From Novosphingobium pentaromativorans US6-1 (GTDB lineage: Bacteria; Pseudomonadota; Alphaproteobacteria; Sphingomonadales; Sphingomonadaceae), in NCBI RefSeq assembly GCF_000767465.1, contig NZ_CP009292.1, positions 434,001-498,000 of the forward strand: a stretch of 64,000 nucleotides of DNA. Direction: 5' to 3'. Position numbers and translations under genes: made by a program. Shown here in pieces: positions 41,890 to 50,205 of this stretch (the stretch's first letter is position 1; the number at the start of each line of letters is the position of its first letter). Under the pieces are notes generated by a model. That model saw only the letters and a list, made by a program, of their open reading frames with translations. It did not search any database and was not told where the DNA came from.

Positions 41890-42657
41890 TCAGTGCATGT
41901 ATTGGCCGCCGTTGACACTCAACACTTGACCATTGACCCACTGTGCGTCGTCAGAGGCCAGGTAGGCCACCATGGCGGCAATATCCTCGGGCATTCCCAG
42001 GCGGGGGCTTCTGGTTATCGCCAGCAGGTCGGCCTTGCTCTTTTCGGTATGATCGCGTTCGACGGTGTCAGTCAGAACCAGACCGGGAGCCACGGCATTG
42101 GCGCGGATGTTTTCCTTGCCCCACCGGGTTGCAACGTGGCGCATCAGTCCGTTCAGCCCCGCCTTGCTCACGACATAGGAGACATAATGGGGCATCGACG
42201 TCATCGAAGCGTCAGAGGACGTGTAGCAGATGCCGCCGCCACCGCGCTTGAGCAGCTCGGGAATGGCATAGCGACTGCAAAGCAGGTGGCCTCTCAGGCC
42301 AACTGCGATCGTCTGGTCGAAGACCTCGAGCGGAACACTGACGGCATCCGTATCCTGTCGCCGGATGCTGGTGTCCGCAGCATTGACATGGATGAAGTCG
42401 ATGCCGCCGAAAGCGGATACCGAATCCCGCACCATGGCAGCGACCGAGGCTTCATCGGCGATGTCCAGCCGCAGGGCAAGCGCACGCCCGCCGGCAGCTT
42501 CAATCTCCGAGCAGATCGCCGAGGCACCATCGAAGTTCAGGTCTGCAACAACCACTGAAGCGCCCCGTTGCGCCAGAAGGCGTGCCACGGCGGCGCCAAT
42601 GCCCACTTTCGCTCCAGCCCCCGCCACGATCGCCACTTTGCCGCTCAGACTACCCAT
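41890..42657 (-). CDS. SDR-family oxidoreductase
   Basis: A 255-residue classical SDR: AGAGAKVGIGAAVA as an expanded cofactor loop, VNAAD in place of NNAG, catalytic YVVSKAGL with Ser in YTSSDAS, and the closing VNGQVLSVNGG. The ATG at 42657 is supported by GGGGAGGAAGG; a longer N-terminal frame would overlap the upstream SDR. It follows the SDR at 42681 by 23 bases, so the two are co-transcribed and may handle successive alcohol oxidations. Confidence 0.88.
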   Translation of the reverse strand: MGSLSGKVAIVAGAGAKVGIGAAVARLLAQRGASVVVADLNFDGASAICSEIEAAGGRALALRLDIADEASVAAMVRDSVSAFGGIDFIHVNAADTSIRRQDTDAVSVPLEVFDQTIAVGLRGHLLCSRYAIPELLKRGGGGICYTSSDASMTSMPHYVSYVVSKAGLNGLMRHVATRWGKENIRANAVAPGLVLTDTVERDHTEKSKADLLAITRSPRLGMPEDIAAMVAYLASDDAQWVNGQVLSVNGGQYMH

Positions 42658-42680
42658 TCTGCCTTCCTCCCCGGTTCCGA

Positions 42681-43415
42681 TCAAAGCGCGCTCGAACCGC
42701 CGCACACGAAGTGCATGGCTCCATTAACCCAACGCGCGTCGTCCGATGCCAGGAAGAGTGCCACACCTGCCACGTCGTCGGGTTCGCCGATCCGCCCCAT
42801 GGGGTTTTGCTCGGCAAGCATTTCTGCGACTTCATCGCTATATCCGCCACCGAAAGTCGTGCGAATATAGCCAGGTCCTATGGCATTGACCCGGATGCCG
42901 TACTTGCCAAGGTCAAGCGCGGCCACCTTGGTAAGTTGCATGACCGCTGCCTTGGAACTGGCGTAAGCTGCCAGATTGGGTAGAGCCTTCACGCTGCCGA
43001 TAGACGCCATGTTGATGATCGCTCCACCCTTTTCCTTCATGTGCGGCGCAGCCGCCTGGATGCCATGAAACACCCCATCGACATTGACCGAATAGCTGCG
43101 TTTCCAGTCTTCGAAGCGCAGTTCGTCGACCGGCACGAGCGGCGCTGGAAATCCGGCATTGTTACACATCACATCGATCCCACCGAACCGGTCGATGCAC
43201 TGAGCGACGCAGGACTGGATGGACTTAGGATCAGTCACATCGCAATGAGCCGCGACGATCCGTCCCTCCCCCTGTGCCACCGTTTCATCCATCTCACTGG
43301 AAATATCGGTCGCCAGAACCTGTGCCCCTTCCCGCGCATATCGCCAGGCAATTGCCTGCCCGATCCCTGCGGCACTCCCGGTTACGAGCGCGACTTTGCC
43401 TTCCAGCCTTCCCAT
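42681..43415 (-). CDS. SDR-family oxidoreductase
   Basis: A 244-residue classical SDR: TGSAAGIGQAIAWRYA at residues 12-27, NNAG in MCNNAGFPAP, catalytic YASSKAAV preceded by NMASIGS, and a short C-terminus ending in CGGSSAL. GCGGAGATGGA precedes the ATG. Second of two tandem SDRs following the ThuA-like gene. Role in the pathway not assignable beyond NAD(P)-linked oxidoreduction. Confidence 0.88.
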   Translation of the reverse strand: MGRLEGKVALVTGSAAGIGQAIAWRYAREGAQVLATDISSEMDETVAQGEGRIVAAHCDVTDPKSIQSCVAQCIDRFGGIDVMCNNAGFPAPLVPVDELRFEDWKRSYSVNVDGVFHGIQAAAPHMKEKGGAIINMASIGSVKALPNLAAYASSKAAVMQLTKVAALDLGKYGIRVNAIGPGYIRTTFGGGYSDEVAEMLAEQNPMGRIGEPDDVAGVALFLASDDARWVNGAMHFVCGGSSAL

Positions 43416-43458
43416 CGTTCCATCTCCGCTTGTAGAGCCTTGGACGGCTCAACATCTT

Positions 43459-44298
43459 TCATGTTCCATTCGCACGCGTCGACTGCTCGGCAAGCCACTT
43501 CGCGCTATTGCGCAAGAGCTGGCGAAATCCGCTCACCTGATAAGCGGATGGACCGTCACCACATTGGACATAGACGATCGGGCTGGCCTTTTCCTGACGC
43601 GCCCAGACTATCAGGTTGTTGCCGGCAGGGCGCTCCCACCCCTCATTGCTGTCAGGCCGCCCAGCCATGGACGCGCCGATCGAATAGAACCCGCTTGCGT
43701 CGAACCGGTAATTGCTGCGCATCAAGGGGACCAATGTCTCTTCGAACACTTCGCCCATATAGAGCTGGTCGGTGATCTCGAAACCGTCCTCCAGTCCTGC
43801 CGTAACAGGATGATCGGCAACCGGCGTGACACGGTGCGTAACGCCGAAGCGATAGCCGCTATCCGGGACCTCGCGCCCGCGCAGTTCGCCCGGTTCCGCC
43901 ATTACCGCGCCGCCCAGAATTTCCGCGTAGCGCGGCCAGCGCGGCCAGCCGATGATGGCGTGATGCAGGAACAGCATCGGCACACCGCAAGCCAGCAGAC
44001 GCTCGAACCCGGACTTGTACGCTTCGCTCGGCTCGAATTGCACGGGCGCCTGGGGGATGCGATAGTCCTGTCCCGGCACGTCGTAGAACAGAATCAGGTC
44101 GAACCGGGAAAGACTGTCCGGATGCTCGAACAGCGCCGTGGCGGCCGGATGCGCGACGTTGCACCAGTTGTAACCAAGATCATCATAGAGGACGTCATCC
44201 AGCAAGGCGAAGAAAGCCTGAGCATCGAATGGATGCCCGCCAGTGACGACCGCCACCTGACGCTCTCGGGTACGCGCCGTGAAGCGTTCGAAGGTCAT
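43459..44298 (-). CDS. ThuA-like domain protein
   Basis: A 279-residue protein with the glutamine-amidotransferase-like ThuA fold: VAVVTGGHPFDAQAF at the N-terminus, SRFDLILFYDVPG, PMLFLHHAIIGWPRW, then HPVTAGLEDGFEITDQLY. This last stretch is a hallmark of trehalose-utilisation ThuA proteins. The biochemical role of such proteins is poorly known; they accompany sugar and polyol catabolism. The ATG at 44298 leaves 13 bases after the FAH stop. Finding it among meta-cleavage genes is unusual. Confidence 0.78.
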   Translation of the reverse strand: MTFERFTARTRERQVAVVTGGHPFDAQAFFALLDDVLYDDLGYNWCNVAHPAATALFEHPDSLSRFDLILFYDVPGQDYRIPQAPVQFEPSEAYKSGFERLLACGVPMLFLHHAIIGWPRWPRYAEILGGAVMAEPGELRGREVPDSGYRFGVTHRVTPVADHPVTAGLEDGFEITDQLYMGEVFEETLVPLMRSNYRFDASGFYSIGASMAGRPDSNEGWERPAGNNLIVWARQEKASPIVYVQCGDGPSAYQVSGFRQLLRNSAKWLAEQSTRANGT

Positions 44299-44311
44299 GG
44301 CGCAGCCGCTT

Positions 44312-45259
44312 TCAACCGATGCGGCTTTCGAACATCGGCGTTCCGGGCGGCAGCATTTCCCCACGGCGATACGTCCGCGCGCCCGCCGCCAGCTTCTGAT
44401 CCACCCCGACCGGCCATTTGCGCTTCAAGGGATCGGCAACAGCAAATTCCAGTCGACCGATACCGTCAATCTCGATCACCCCGCGCTCGCCGTCCTGCAG
44501 CGGTCCCAGTCCCTGATGATTGACCCCGCAAGCCAGCACGTCGCCCGGTTCCAGCGGCAATACCCGCGAAGCGTATGAAACAATCTCGCGGACCGGATTT
44601 TCCATGTCGCTGGTCGGATAATCCTGCCGCAGTTGGCCATCGACCCATAGGCGCAAACGGGTCGCCTGCGGATCGGGCAGATCGTCAGCGGTCACGATCC
44701 AGGGCCCCAGCGGGCAGAAAGTGTCTGCCGACTTGTTGATGAAAGTCACGTTTTCGCGAAAGCCGCGTGCCGAAGCGTCGACAACGCAGGTGTAGCCGAA
44801 CACATGATTCAGGGCCTCTTGAGGCGAAACGTTTCGCGCGCGGCTTCCGATCACCACGGCCAGTTCGCCTTCATGCTGGAACTGGATCGCTTCGTGCGGG
44901 ATGAGGTGAATCGTCGCTCCCGGATCGATCACCGAACGAGACGACTTCACAAACATGTTGATCGGCTTCACCGGCTTGTCCGGCAACTCGAGAAATTCCT
45001 TGTAGTTGCCCAGGCCGAAAAACATCTTGCGCGGCCTGGGCAGCGGCGCGCGCAACCTGACTTGCTCAAGGGCCTGCCCCGGTTGATCGGAGCATGCTTC
45101 GATCGCGGGCCGCAATTCAGCGAACCGGGCGATGATTTCCGGCATCCGGTCTCGGGGCAATTCTGCCATGATCGCTTCGCCTACCGCGGCGGAAAGATCG
45201 ACAATGCGATCGCCGACGACAAGACCGGGACAATAATCGTTAAACAGGGCAAGCTTCAC
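44312..45259 (-). CDS. Fumarylacetoacetate-hydrolase-family protein (copy 1)
   Basis: A 315-residue FAH-superfamily protein. Metal-ligand Glu residues are in HEGELAVVIG; GYTCVVDASARG, LGPWIVTADDL and QDYPTSDMENPVREIVSY are typical landmarks. The family includes isomerases, decarboxylases and hydrolases for meta-cleavage and homoprotocatechuate pathways, as well as C-C hydrolases of 2,4-diketo acids. The start overlaps the stop of copy 2 by 4 bases (45256-45259), so they are coupled. Copies 1 and 2 share layout, starting KLALFND and KLARFND. Confidence 0.88.
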   Translation of the reverse strand: MKLALFNDYCPGLVVGDRIVDLSAAVGEAIMAELPRDRMPEIIARFAELRPAIEACSDQPGQALEQVRLRAPLPRPRKMFFGLGNYKEFLELPDKPVKPINMFVKSSRSVIDPGATIHLIPHEAIQFQHEGELAVVIGSRARNVSPQEALNHVFGYTCVVDASARGFRENVTFINKSADTFCPLGPWIVTADDLPDPQATRLRLWVDGQLRQDYPTSDMENPVREIVSYASRVLPLEPGDVLACGVNHQGLGPLQDGERGVIEIDGIGRLEFAVADPLKRKWPVGVDQKLAAGARTYRRGEMLPPGTPMFESRIG

Positions 45260-46200
45260 GATACAGCCTCCTCGATCGCCGGAGTAAAGGCATTGGCACC
45301 CATGAAAAAGCTCCCATTGCGGGCCGCCTGAAGCGCTTCATCCGCCTTGGGGTCGACATCGGAGGGCCACACGCGGCGGCGGGGATCGGTTACCGAAAGC
45401 GTGAACCCCCCGATCCGGTCGATTTCTATGCGGTATGTCTCGCCATGCTGCACGGGACCGACCCCGCGCATGTCGGTACCGCAAGCGATCAGGTCCCCCG
45501 GCTCCAGGGTTGCGATGCCGGATACGAACGCAATCAGTTCAGCAACGGAATATTCCATGTCGCTCGTGCTATAATCCTGCCGCAGGGTCTCGCCCTGCCA
45601 CAAGCGCACATTCAGGTCTTGCGGAGAGCCCAGTTCATCGGCTGTGACGATCCACGGGCCAAGCGAGCCGAAACCTTCGTGCGCATTGACAGCGATTCCC
45701 TGGTCATCGAGAATTCCGCGGACGTTGAGATCGATTGTCGCAGTATACCCGAAGACATGGTCCAGCGCCTGCTCGACGGTAATGTCGCGCCCGCCCTTGC
45801 CGATGATCACGACCAGTTCCGCTTCGTGATGGACCGCGCCCAGCGCCATGTCCGGCAAGCTGACCGACGATCCCGGCCCCGTGATCGCATCCGCCGGCTT
45901 TAGCCAGAACACCGGCATGGCGCGTTCGTGCGTTCCGCCTTGCCGGTAATTGGCAAAGGTGCACAAGGTCAGTTCCGGATGCGTCAAAGGGGCGTCCAGG
46001 CTGACTTCTTCCAACGGCAGCACGGGACCATCGTGTCGTTCGAAGGCCGCCCGTAGATCGTCGAAGGCAGCGATCACGGCGTTCATCCTGTAGCGGGGAC
46101 GCAGCGCCATGATCGAAGCCGGCAGCAGGTCGGTCACGTCGCGAATGCCGCCCTCGGTGACAACTCCCAACCGGTCGTCGTTAAATCTCGCCAGCTTCAC
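45256..46200 (-). CDS. Fumarylacetoacetate-hydrolase-family protein (copy 2)
   Basis: A 314-residue paralogue of the next gene. Landmarks are HHEAELVVIIG, GYTATIDLNVRG, LGPWIVTADEL and QDYSTSDMEYSVAELIAF. The GTG at 46200 is chosen since its product aligns end to end with copy 1 and GGAGG ends 6 bases upstream; the ATG two codons earlier lies directly against that site. Two consecutive FAH proteins often form hydratase/decarboxylase or isomerase pairs acting on ring-fission products. Lies 59 bases after the acyl-CoA dehydrogenase. Confidence 0.88.
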   Translation of the reverse strand: MKLARFNDDRLGVVTEGGIRDVTDLLPASIMALRPRYRMNAVIAAFDDLRAAFERHDGPVLPLEEVSLDAPLTHPELTLCTFANYRQGGTHERAMPVFWLKPADAITGPGSSVSLPDMALGAVHHEAELVVIIGKGGRDITVEQALDHVFGYTATIDLNVRGILDDQGIAVNAHEGFGSLGPWIVTADELGSPQDLNVRLWQGETLRQDYSTSDMEYSVAELIAFVSGIATLEPGDLIACGTDMRGVGPVQHGETYRIEIDRIGGFTLSVTDPRRRVWPSDVDPKADEALQAARNGSFFMGANAFTPAIEEAVS

Positions 46201-46206
46201 CGGCAT

Positions 46207-46216
46207 CCTCCTCCTC
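46207..46216 (-). promoter_or_regulatory. Long ribosome-binding site deciding a GTG start
   Basis: GAGGAGGAGG on the minus strand directly abuts an ATG at 46206 and lies 6 bases before the GTG at 46200. Spacing and the alignment with the paralogue at 44312-45259 favour the GTG. Confidence 0.5.
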
Positions 46217-46259
46217 AAGTTCGCAGCAGAGGCTTGTCGGCCTCTGTCTTCGCGTTTGG

Positions 46260-47429
46260 TCAGTAACTCTTGGGCATTTCCAGTGCTTTTTCCGCGATGA
46301 AACACAATGCCAGCTCGGGACTGATCGGGGCCAGCCGCGGAATCATCACTTCGCGCAGGTAGCGCTCCACGTGATACTCTTTGGCATAGCCCATGCCGCC
46401 GTGCGTCATCACCGCCCTTTGGGCTGCATTAAAACCTGCCTCTCCCGCCAGATACTTTGCCGCGTTGGCATATACGCCCGCGTCTGGCTTGCGGTTGTCG
46501 TAGCACCAGCCCGCTTTCAGCACCATGTTCCAAGCCGCCTCCAGCTCGCACCAATTGATCGCAAGCGGGTGCTGGATTGCCTGATTCTGACCGATCGGTC
46601 GGCCGAAAACGACACGTTCGCGCGCGTAGTTCGCCGCCCTGTTGAGCGCAGCGTACCCAATCCCGACCGCCTCGGCCGCGATCAGCACCCGCTCCGGATT
46701 GAGGCCGTCAAGGATATACTTGAATCCCTGGCCTTCCTCGCCAATCCTGTCTTCGAGGGGAACCATCAGGTCTTCGATGAACAGTTCGTTCGAATCGAGA
46801 GCCTTGCGCCCCATTTTTTCGATCTCGCGCACCGATACGGCATTGCGATCGAGCTTTGTGTAGAACAGGGTCAGGCCATGCGTGGGACTTTTAACGTCTT
46901 CAAGCGCCGTGGTCCGGGTCAGGAGCATGATCTTGTCAGCAACCTGGGCGGTCGAGATCCAGACCTTGAGCCCATTGACCCGGTAGTGATCGCCTTCGCG
47001 CACCGCTCTTGTCTTGAGCTGGGTCGTATTGAGCCCGGTATTGGGCTCGGTAATTCCGAAGCAGGCCTTTTCCTTACCCTGGATCATCGGGGTAAGCATC
47101 CTGTGCTTCTGTTCTTCCGTACCGAATGCCACGATCGGGTGCAGACCGAACATGTTCACATGCACGGCCGTCGCACCGGACATACAGGCCCCCGATTCGG
47201 CAATCGTACGAGTGACGATGGCAGCTTCCTGGATGCCCAGCCCTGCACCGCCGTAGGCTTCGGGGTAGCAGATACCCAGATAACCGGCGTCCACCATCTC
47301 ACGGTAGAAGTCTTCGGGGAAGCCGCCTTCCTTATCCTTCCGCAACCAGTAATCGTCGCTGTATCTTGCGCAGATCTGCTGCACGCTCTCACGGATCGCC
47401 AGCTTCTCCTCGGACCATTCGAATTCCAT
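46260..47429 (-). CDS. Acyl-CoA dehydrogenase
   Basis: A 389-residue ACAD. FAD/substrate signatures are ACFGITEPNTGLNTTQ and VNGLKVWISTAQ; the C-terminal domain has THGGMGYAKEYHVERYLRE, whose Glu is in the usual catalytic-base position. The ATG at 47429 is supported by AGAAGG 7 bases upstream. First gene of the E unit, divergent from the TauD-type gene across a 223-base region with two strong dyads. Introduces a double bond next to a CoA thioester; electron-transfer flavoprotein genes are not in the window. Confidence 0.92.
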   Translation of the reverse strand: MEFEWSEEKLAIRESVQQICARYSDDYWLRKDKEGGFPEDFYREMVDAGYLGICYPEAYGGAGLGIQEAAIVTRTIAESGACMSGATAVHVNMFGLHPIVAFGTEEQKHRMLTPMIQGKEKACFGITEPNTGLNTTQLKTRAVREGDHYRVNGLKVWISTAQVADKIMLLTRTTALEDVKSPTHGLTLFYTKLDRNAVSVREIEKMGRKALDSNELFIEDLMVPLEDRIGEEGQGFKYILDGLNPERVLIAAEAVGIGYAALNRAANYARERVVFGRPIGQNQAIQHPLAINWCELEAAWNMVLKAGWCYDNRKPDAGVYANAAKYLAGEAGFNAAQRAVMTHGGMGYAKEYHVERYLREVMIPRLAPISPELALCFIAEKALEMPKSY

Positions 47430-47491
47430 GTGACAGCCTTCTCCCCAAACAGCGTCGATCGCGCCGCCGGACACCGTTCTGACGATGTACG

Positions 47492-47509
47492 CTATTTCAT
47501 ATGTGATAG
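47492..47509. promoter_or_regulatory. Imperfect 18-base palindrome CTATTTCATATGTGATAG
   Basis: Fourteen of eighteen positions are symmetric, with CATATG at the centre and CTAT/ATAG ends. It lies 63 bases ahead of the acyl-CoA dehydrogenase start, next to TATATAAAAGG on the minus strand which could be its -10 region. Closely related to 37360-37385 and 22831-22844. Confidence 0.5.
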
Positions 47510-47583
47510 AAACCTTTTATATAGGCTTCTTGTTGCGTCAAGTGCGCGCAGGCCGGACGGGCTCAAGTTTCCGCCTTGACGTC

Positions 47584-47604
47584 TATGTTAATAGCTGTAA
47601 CATA
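47584..47604. promoter_or_regulatory. Perfect 7+7 dyad upstream of the TauD-type gene
   Basis: TATGTTA (47584-47590) and TAACATA (47598-47604) are perfect arms with a 7-base centre, 48 bases before the TauD-type start. It differs from the TTTCA sites in arm sequence, though TATGTT also occurs in the reverse complement of 6578-6592. Confidence 0.45.
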
Positions 47605-47652
47605 TGAGTGTAGGGCCGCAGAGTCCAGCCGCCCAAGTGGAGACTGCATGAA

Positions 47653-48627
47653 ATGATCGCTTTCGAAAGGCTATCGGACGAACTGTCTTACGGCGCGGTA
47701 ATCCGCGGCATCACCCTCGATGACATCGCATCGGAGGAAAACCGCGAGCAGCTTCGCAAGCTCTGGTTCGAATACGGCCTGCTGCTGTTCCGGGACACCG
47801 ATGTAACCGACGAACTTCATGTCGAGCTGAGTCGCGTATTCGGCCGACTGGAAGGACACTTCCTGAAGGACCGCATCGTCGACGGCCACCCCGAACTTGT
47901 CGCCTTCGGCTCCGATCCGGTCAAGGAACAAACCATAGATGTCGGCGGCCGTGTCCTGATTGGCTACATCCCATGGCATACCGACTTCCGCTGGATGGCC
48001 CACCCCAATCATGGCGGCATCCTGCGTGTGCACAAGCTGCCAAAGAAGGGCGGCGCCACCGGCTTCACCTGCATGATTGACGCTTACAACAGGCTCGACG
48101 ATAACCTGAAGAAGCGGATCGAAGGCCTTGAAGCGGTCTGCAAGATGATACCCGACGAGCGCATGATCCGCTTCTTCAAGCGCGAAAAGCTCACGGTGCT
48201 CAACGAGGGCACTTCGATGGAAGCTCTCCAGGCGCGGCCTGCCACCGACTTTCCGGCAGTTGCGCATCCGCTCGTTCGCGTCCAACCCGAAACCGGTCGC
48301 AAGATGCTGTATTTCACGCCGCACAATGCGGTGTCGATTCTCGGCCTGGAACCGGACGAATCCGACGCATTGATCGAGGAACTGAGCTGGGTCATCACCG
48401 ACCCAGCCTATGCCTATTACCACGACTGGAAAGTCGACGATCTGGTGTTATGGGACAATCTTCGCATGCTGCACACGGCCTCTGGAGTCGAACCGGGCGA
48501 AGAACGCGAAGTACGTCGAACGACGATTGCTGCGCCGGAGCCGACCGGGCGAACCCTGGAAGAAGGTGGATGGAAGTGGGAAGATAACCGCTTCGATTCC
48601 CAGACTGCTGCTGGCGCTTCGGCTTGA
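47653..48627 (+). CDS. TauD/TfdA-type Fe(II)/2-oxoglutarate dioxygenase
   Basis: A 324-residue dioxygenase. The iron triad is formed by His and Asp of WHTDFRW and the distal His in LWDNLRMLHTASG; the 2-oxoglutarate-binding Arg follows in EVRRTTI. Length and spacing fit TfdA/TauD. These enzymes hydroxylate unactivated carbons, desulfonate taurine, or cleave aryl ethers and alkyl sulfates by hydroxylation. Given a sulfatase in the window, an alkyl-sulfate-cleaving activity is worth considering, but alpha-hydroxylation ahead of the hydroxyacid oxidase is an equal possibility. Confidence 0.9.
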   Translation: MIAFERLSDELSYGAVIRGITLDDIASEENREQLRKLWFEYGLLLFRDTDVTDELHVELSRVFGRLEGHFLKDRIVDGHPELVAFGSDPVKEQTIDVGGRVLIGYIPWHTDFRWMAHPNHGGILRVHKLPKKGGATGFTCMIDAYNRLDDNLKKRIEGLEAVCKMIPDERMIRFFKREKLTVLNEGTSMEALQARPATDFPAVAHPLVRVQPETGRKMLYFTPHNAVSILGLEPDESDALIEELSWVITDPAYAYYHDWKVDDLVLWDNLRMLHTASGVEPGEEREVRRTTIAAPEPTGRTLEEGGWKWEDNRFDSQTAAGASA

Positions 48628-48963
48628 CGGTGGTGGTGCGGCCCTTCCTGCGGATCGCCCCGAAAAGGCATCGACGACATGGAGGGTCGCCACCTGCCGC
48701 ACCGGAATCAAAGCCGGGAAAGGCAACATCGTTACGGCACCCGCCGGGATGTAAATTGCGGTATGTACGGTAAAGTCCAGCTCGCACGGTAGAAGCTATG
48801 TTTGGCTGTCTGGAAATTCGTCGTTCCGGCGGATTTTGCAGTCCCGATGCCGGCCCTTTCCCTCCCGACCTTCCCTGGGGAAGTGAAGGTTTGAAGGGGG
48901 AGAGGGCCGGTGTCGGATATGCGGACTTGCACATGAACGGTTTGAAGAGACGGGGTGGAACAG
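48628..48963. other. Intergenic region with nested hairpin element
   Basis: A 336-base gap with no supported gene. At 48850-48910 it contains a nested palindrome: outer arms CCGGCCCT (48850-48857) and AGGGCCGG (48903-48910), extended by G-U pairs to about 13 pairs in RNA, and an inner hairpin CTTCC/GGAAG (48870-48874, 48879-48883). This resembles a dispersed intergenic repeat or a leader structure ahead of the hydroxyacid oxidase gene. The rest of the gap is unremarkable. Confidence 0.45.
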
Positions 48964-50115
48964 ATGGCTGCGATCGACAGGGCCTATAATGTTGCCGACA
49001 TCGCAGCAATCGCCAGGCGGCGCCTTCCGCCGGGACTTTACGACTTCATCGATCGCGGCGCCGAAGACGAAGTCACCAGGCGAGAGAACAGCGAGTCCAT
49101 CAAACGCATCCTGATCCGCCAACGGGTCGGGATCGATACTTCCATGCGCGACATAACAACCCAGATTGGCAGCGTCGTGCAATCCATGCCCATCGGCCTC
49201 GCGGTGACGGGCATGGTAGGGCTGCTGCACTACAAAGGGGAACAGGCGATGGCCAGTGCGGCCGCTTCAGCCGGCGTTCCCTATACTCTGGGCAGCGGGA
49301 ACTTCGCAGGAATGGCGGAATGCAAGGAAATCTGCGGCGATCTCCTGTGGCGCCAGCTTTACCCTTGCCGCACCGAAGCCCTGCTCCAACACCACCTCGG
49401 GATCGCGCGCGATGCCGGTGTGAACAATCTGGTCATCACCCTCGATTCACCCCAGACCGGCAATCGCGAATACATGCTACGCAACGGCTTCATGCCAGGA
49501 ATGCTCAACCGCAATGCCATCCGCGAAATGCTATCCAGACCCGGCTGGCTCATGCGGGCGATTGTCCCCTACTATCTACATGAAGGCGGTCTGCCCGAAA
49601 TGGTGGATCTGCCTGACGACATTCGCGGTCGTTTCGGCGACCGCAAAGTACCGCCCAATCCTCCAGCTGACGATTATTCCTGGGACACGATCCGCCGCAT
49701 TCGCCGTGACTGGAAAGGCCGGCTGGTCATCAAGGGCATTTCGGTACCCGAGGACGCAATCACCGCCGCCGATATCGGGTGCGACGGGGTGATCGTCTCC
49801 AACCATGGCGGGCGCAGCCTGGATGGCTGCATACCGTCCATGAGCGCCTTGCCGGGCGTGGTCGACGCCGCAGGCTCACGGCTCGACGTGATGGTGGATG
49901 GCGGCTTCACGCGGGGATCAGACGTTCTCAAGGCCATTGCCCTGGGCGCCAAATGCGTCTGGCTAGGCCGAGCCACAACGTTCGGACTGGTCGCAGCAGG
50001 ACAAGCTGGCGTTGAGCGGGTCCTGGAGATCTTCCGCAGCGAGATCAGCCGGGCCATGGCCATGATGGGGGCGACCAGCGTTGCCGAACTCAACCGCGAT
50101 TTCCTGCAGCTCTGA
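48964..50115 (+). CDS. FMN-dependent alpha-hydroxyacid oxidase/dehydrogenase
   Basis: A 383-residue TIM-barrel flavoprotein of the glycolate oxidase, lactate and (S)-mandelate dehydrogenase family. All family active-site residues can be placed: the early Tyr in LYDFIDRGAED, Tyr in RQLYPCR, Asp in ITLDSPQTGNRE, Lys in LVIKGIS, and His and Arg in SNHGGRSLDG. RNGF after the Asp segment is typical of mandelate-type enzymes. Start at the ATG 48964; a GTG three codons earlier is an alternative. Would oxidise a 2-hydroxy acid to the 2-oxo acid, the substrate type of the ThDP decarboxylase at 13358-15040. Confidence 0.9.
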   Translation: MAAIDRAYNVADIAAIARRRLPPGLYDFIDRGAEDEVTRRENSESIKRILIRQRVGIDTSMRDITTQIGSVVQSMPIGLAVTGMVGLLHYKGEQAMASAAASAGVPYTLGSGNFAGMAECKEICGDLLWRQLYPCRTEALLQHHLGIARDAGVNNLVITLDSPQTGNREYMLRNGFMPGMLNRNAIREMLSRPGWLMRAIVPYYLHEGGLPEMVDLPDDIRGRFGDRKVPPNPPADDYSWDTIRRIRRDWKGRLVIKGISVPEDAITAADIGCDGVIVSNHGGRSLDGCIPSMSALPGVVDAAGSRLDVMVDGGFTRGSDVLKAIALGAKCVWLGRATTFGLVAAGQAGVERVLEIFRSEISRAMAMMGATSVAELNRDFLQL

Positions 50116-50205
50116 TCCCGATCGATCTTTTTCGCTGCTAAGCGTTGCTCGACCGGCAAAGACTTTCCCGCAGCTTATCGAGCGAAGCTGGCGCGGCGGA
50201 CCGCA

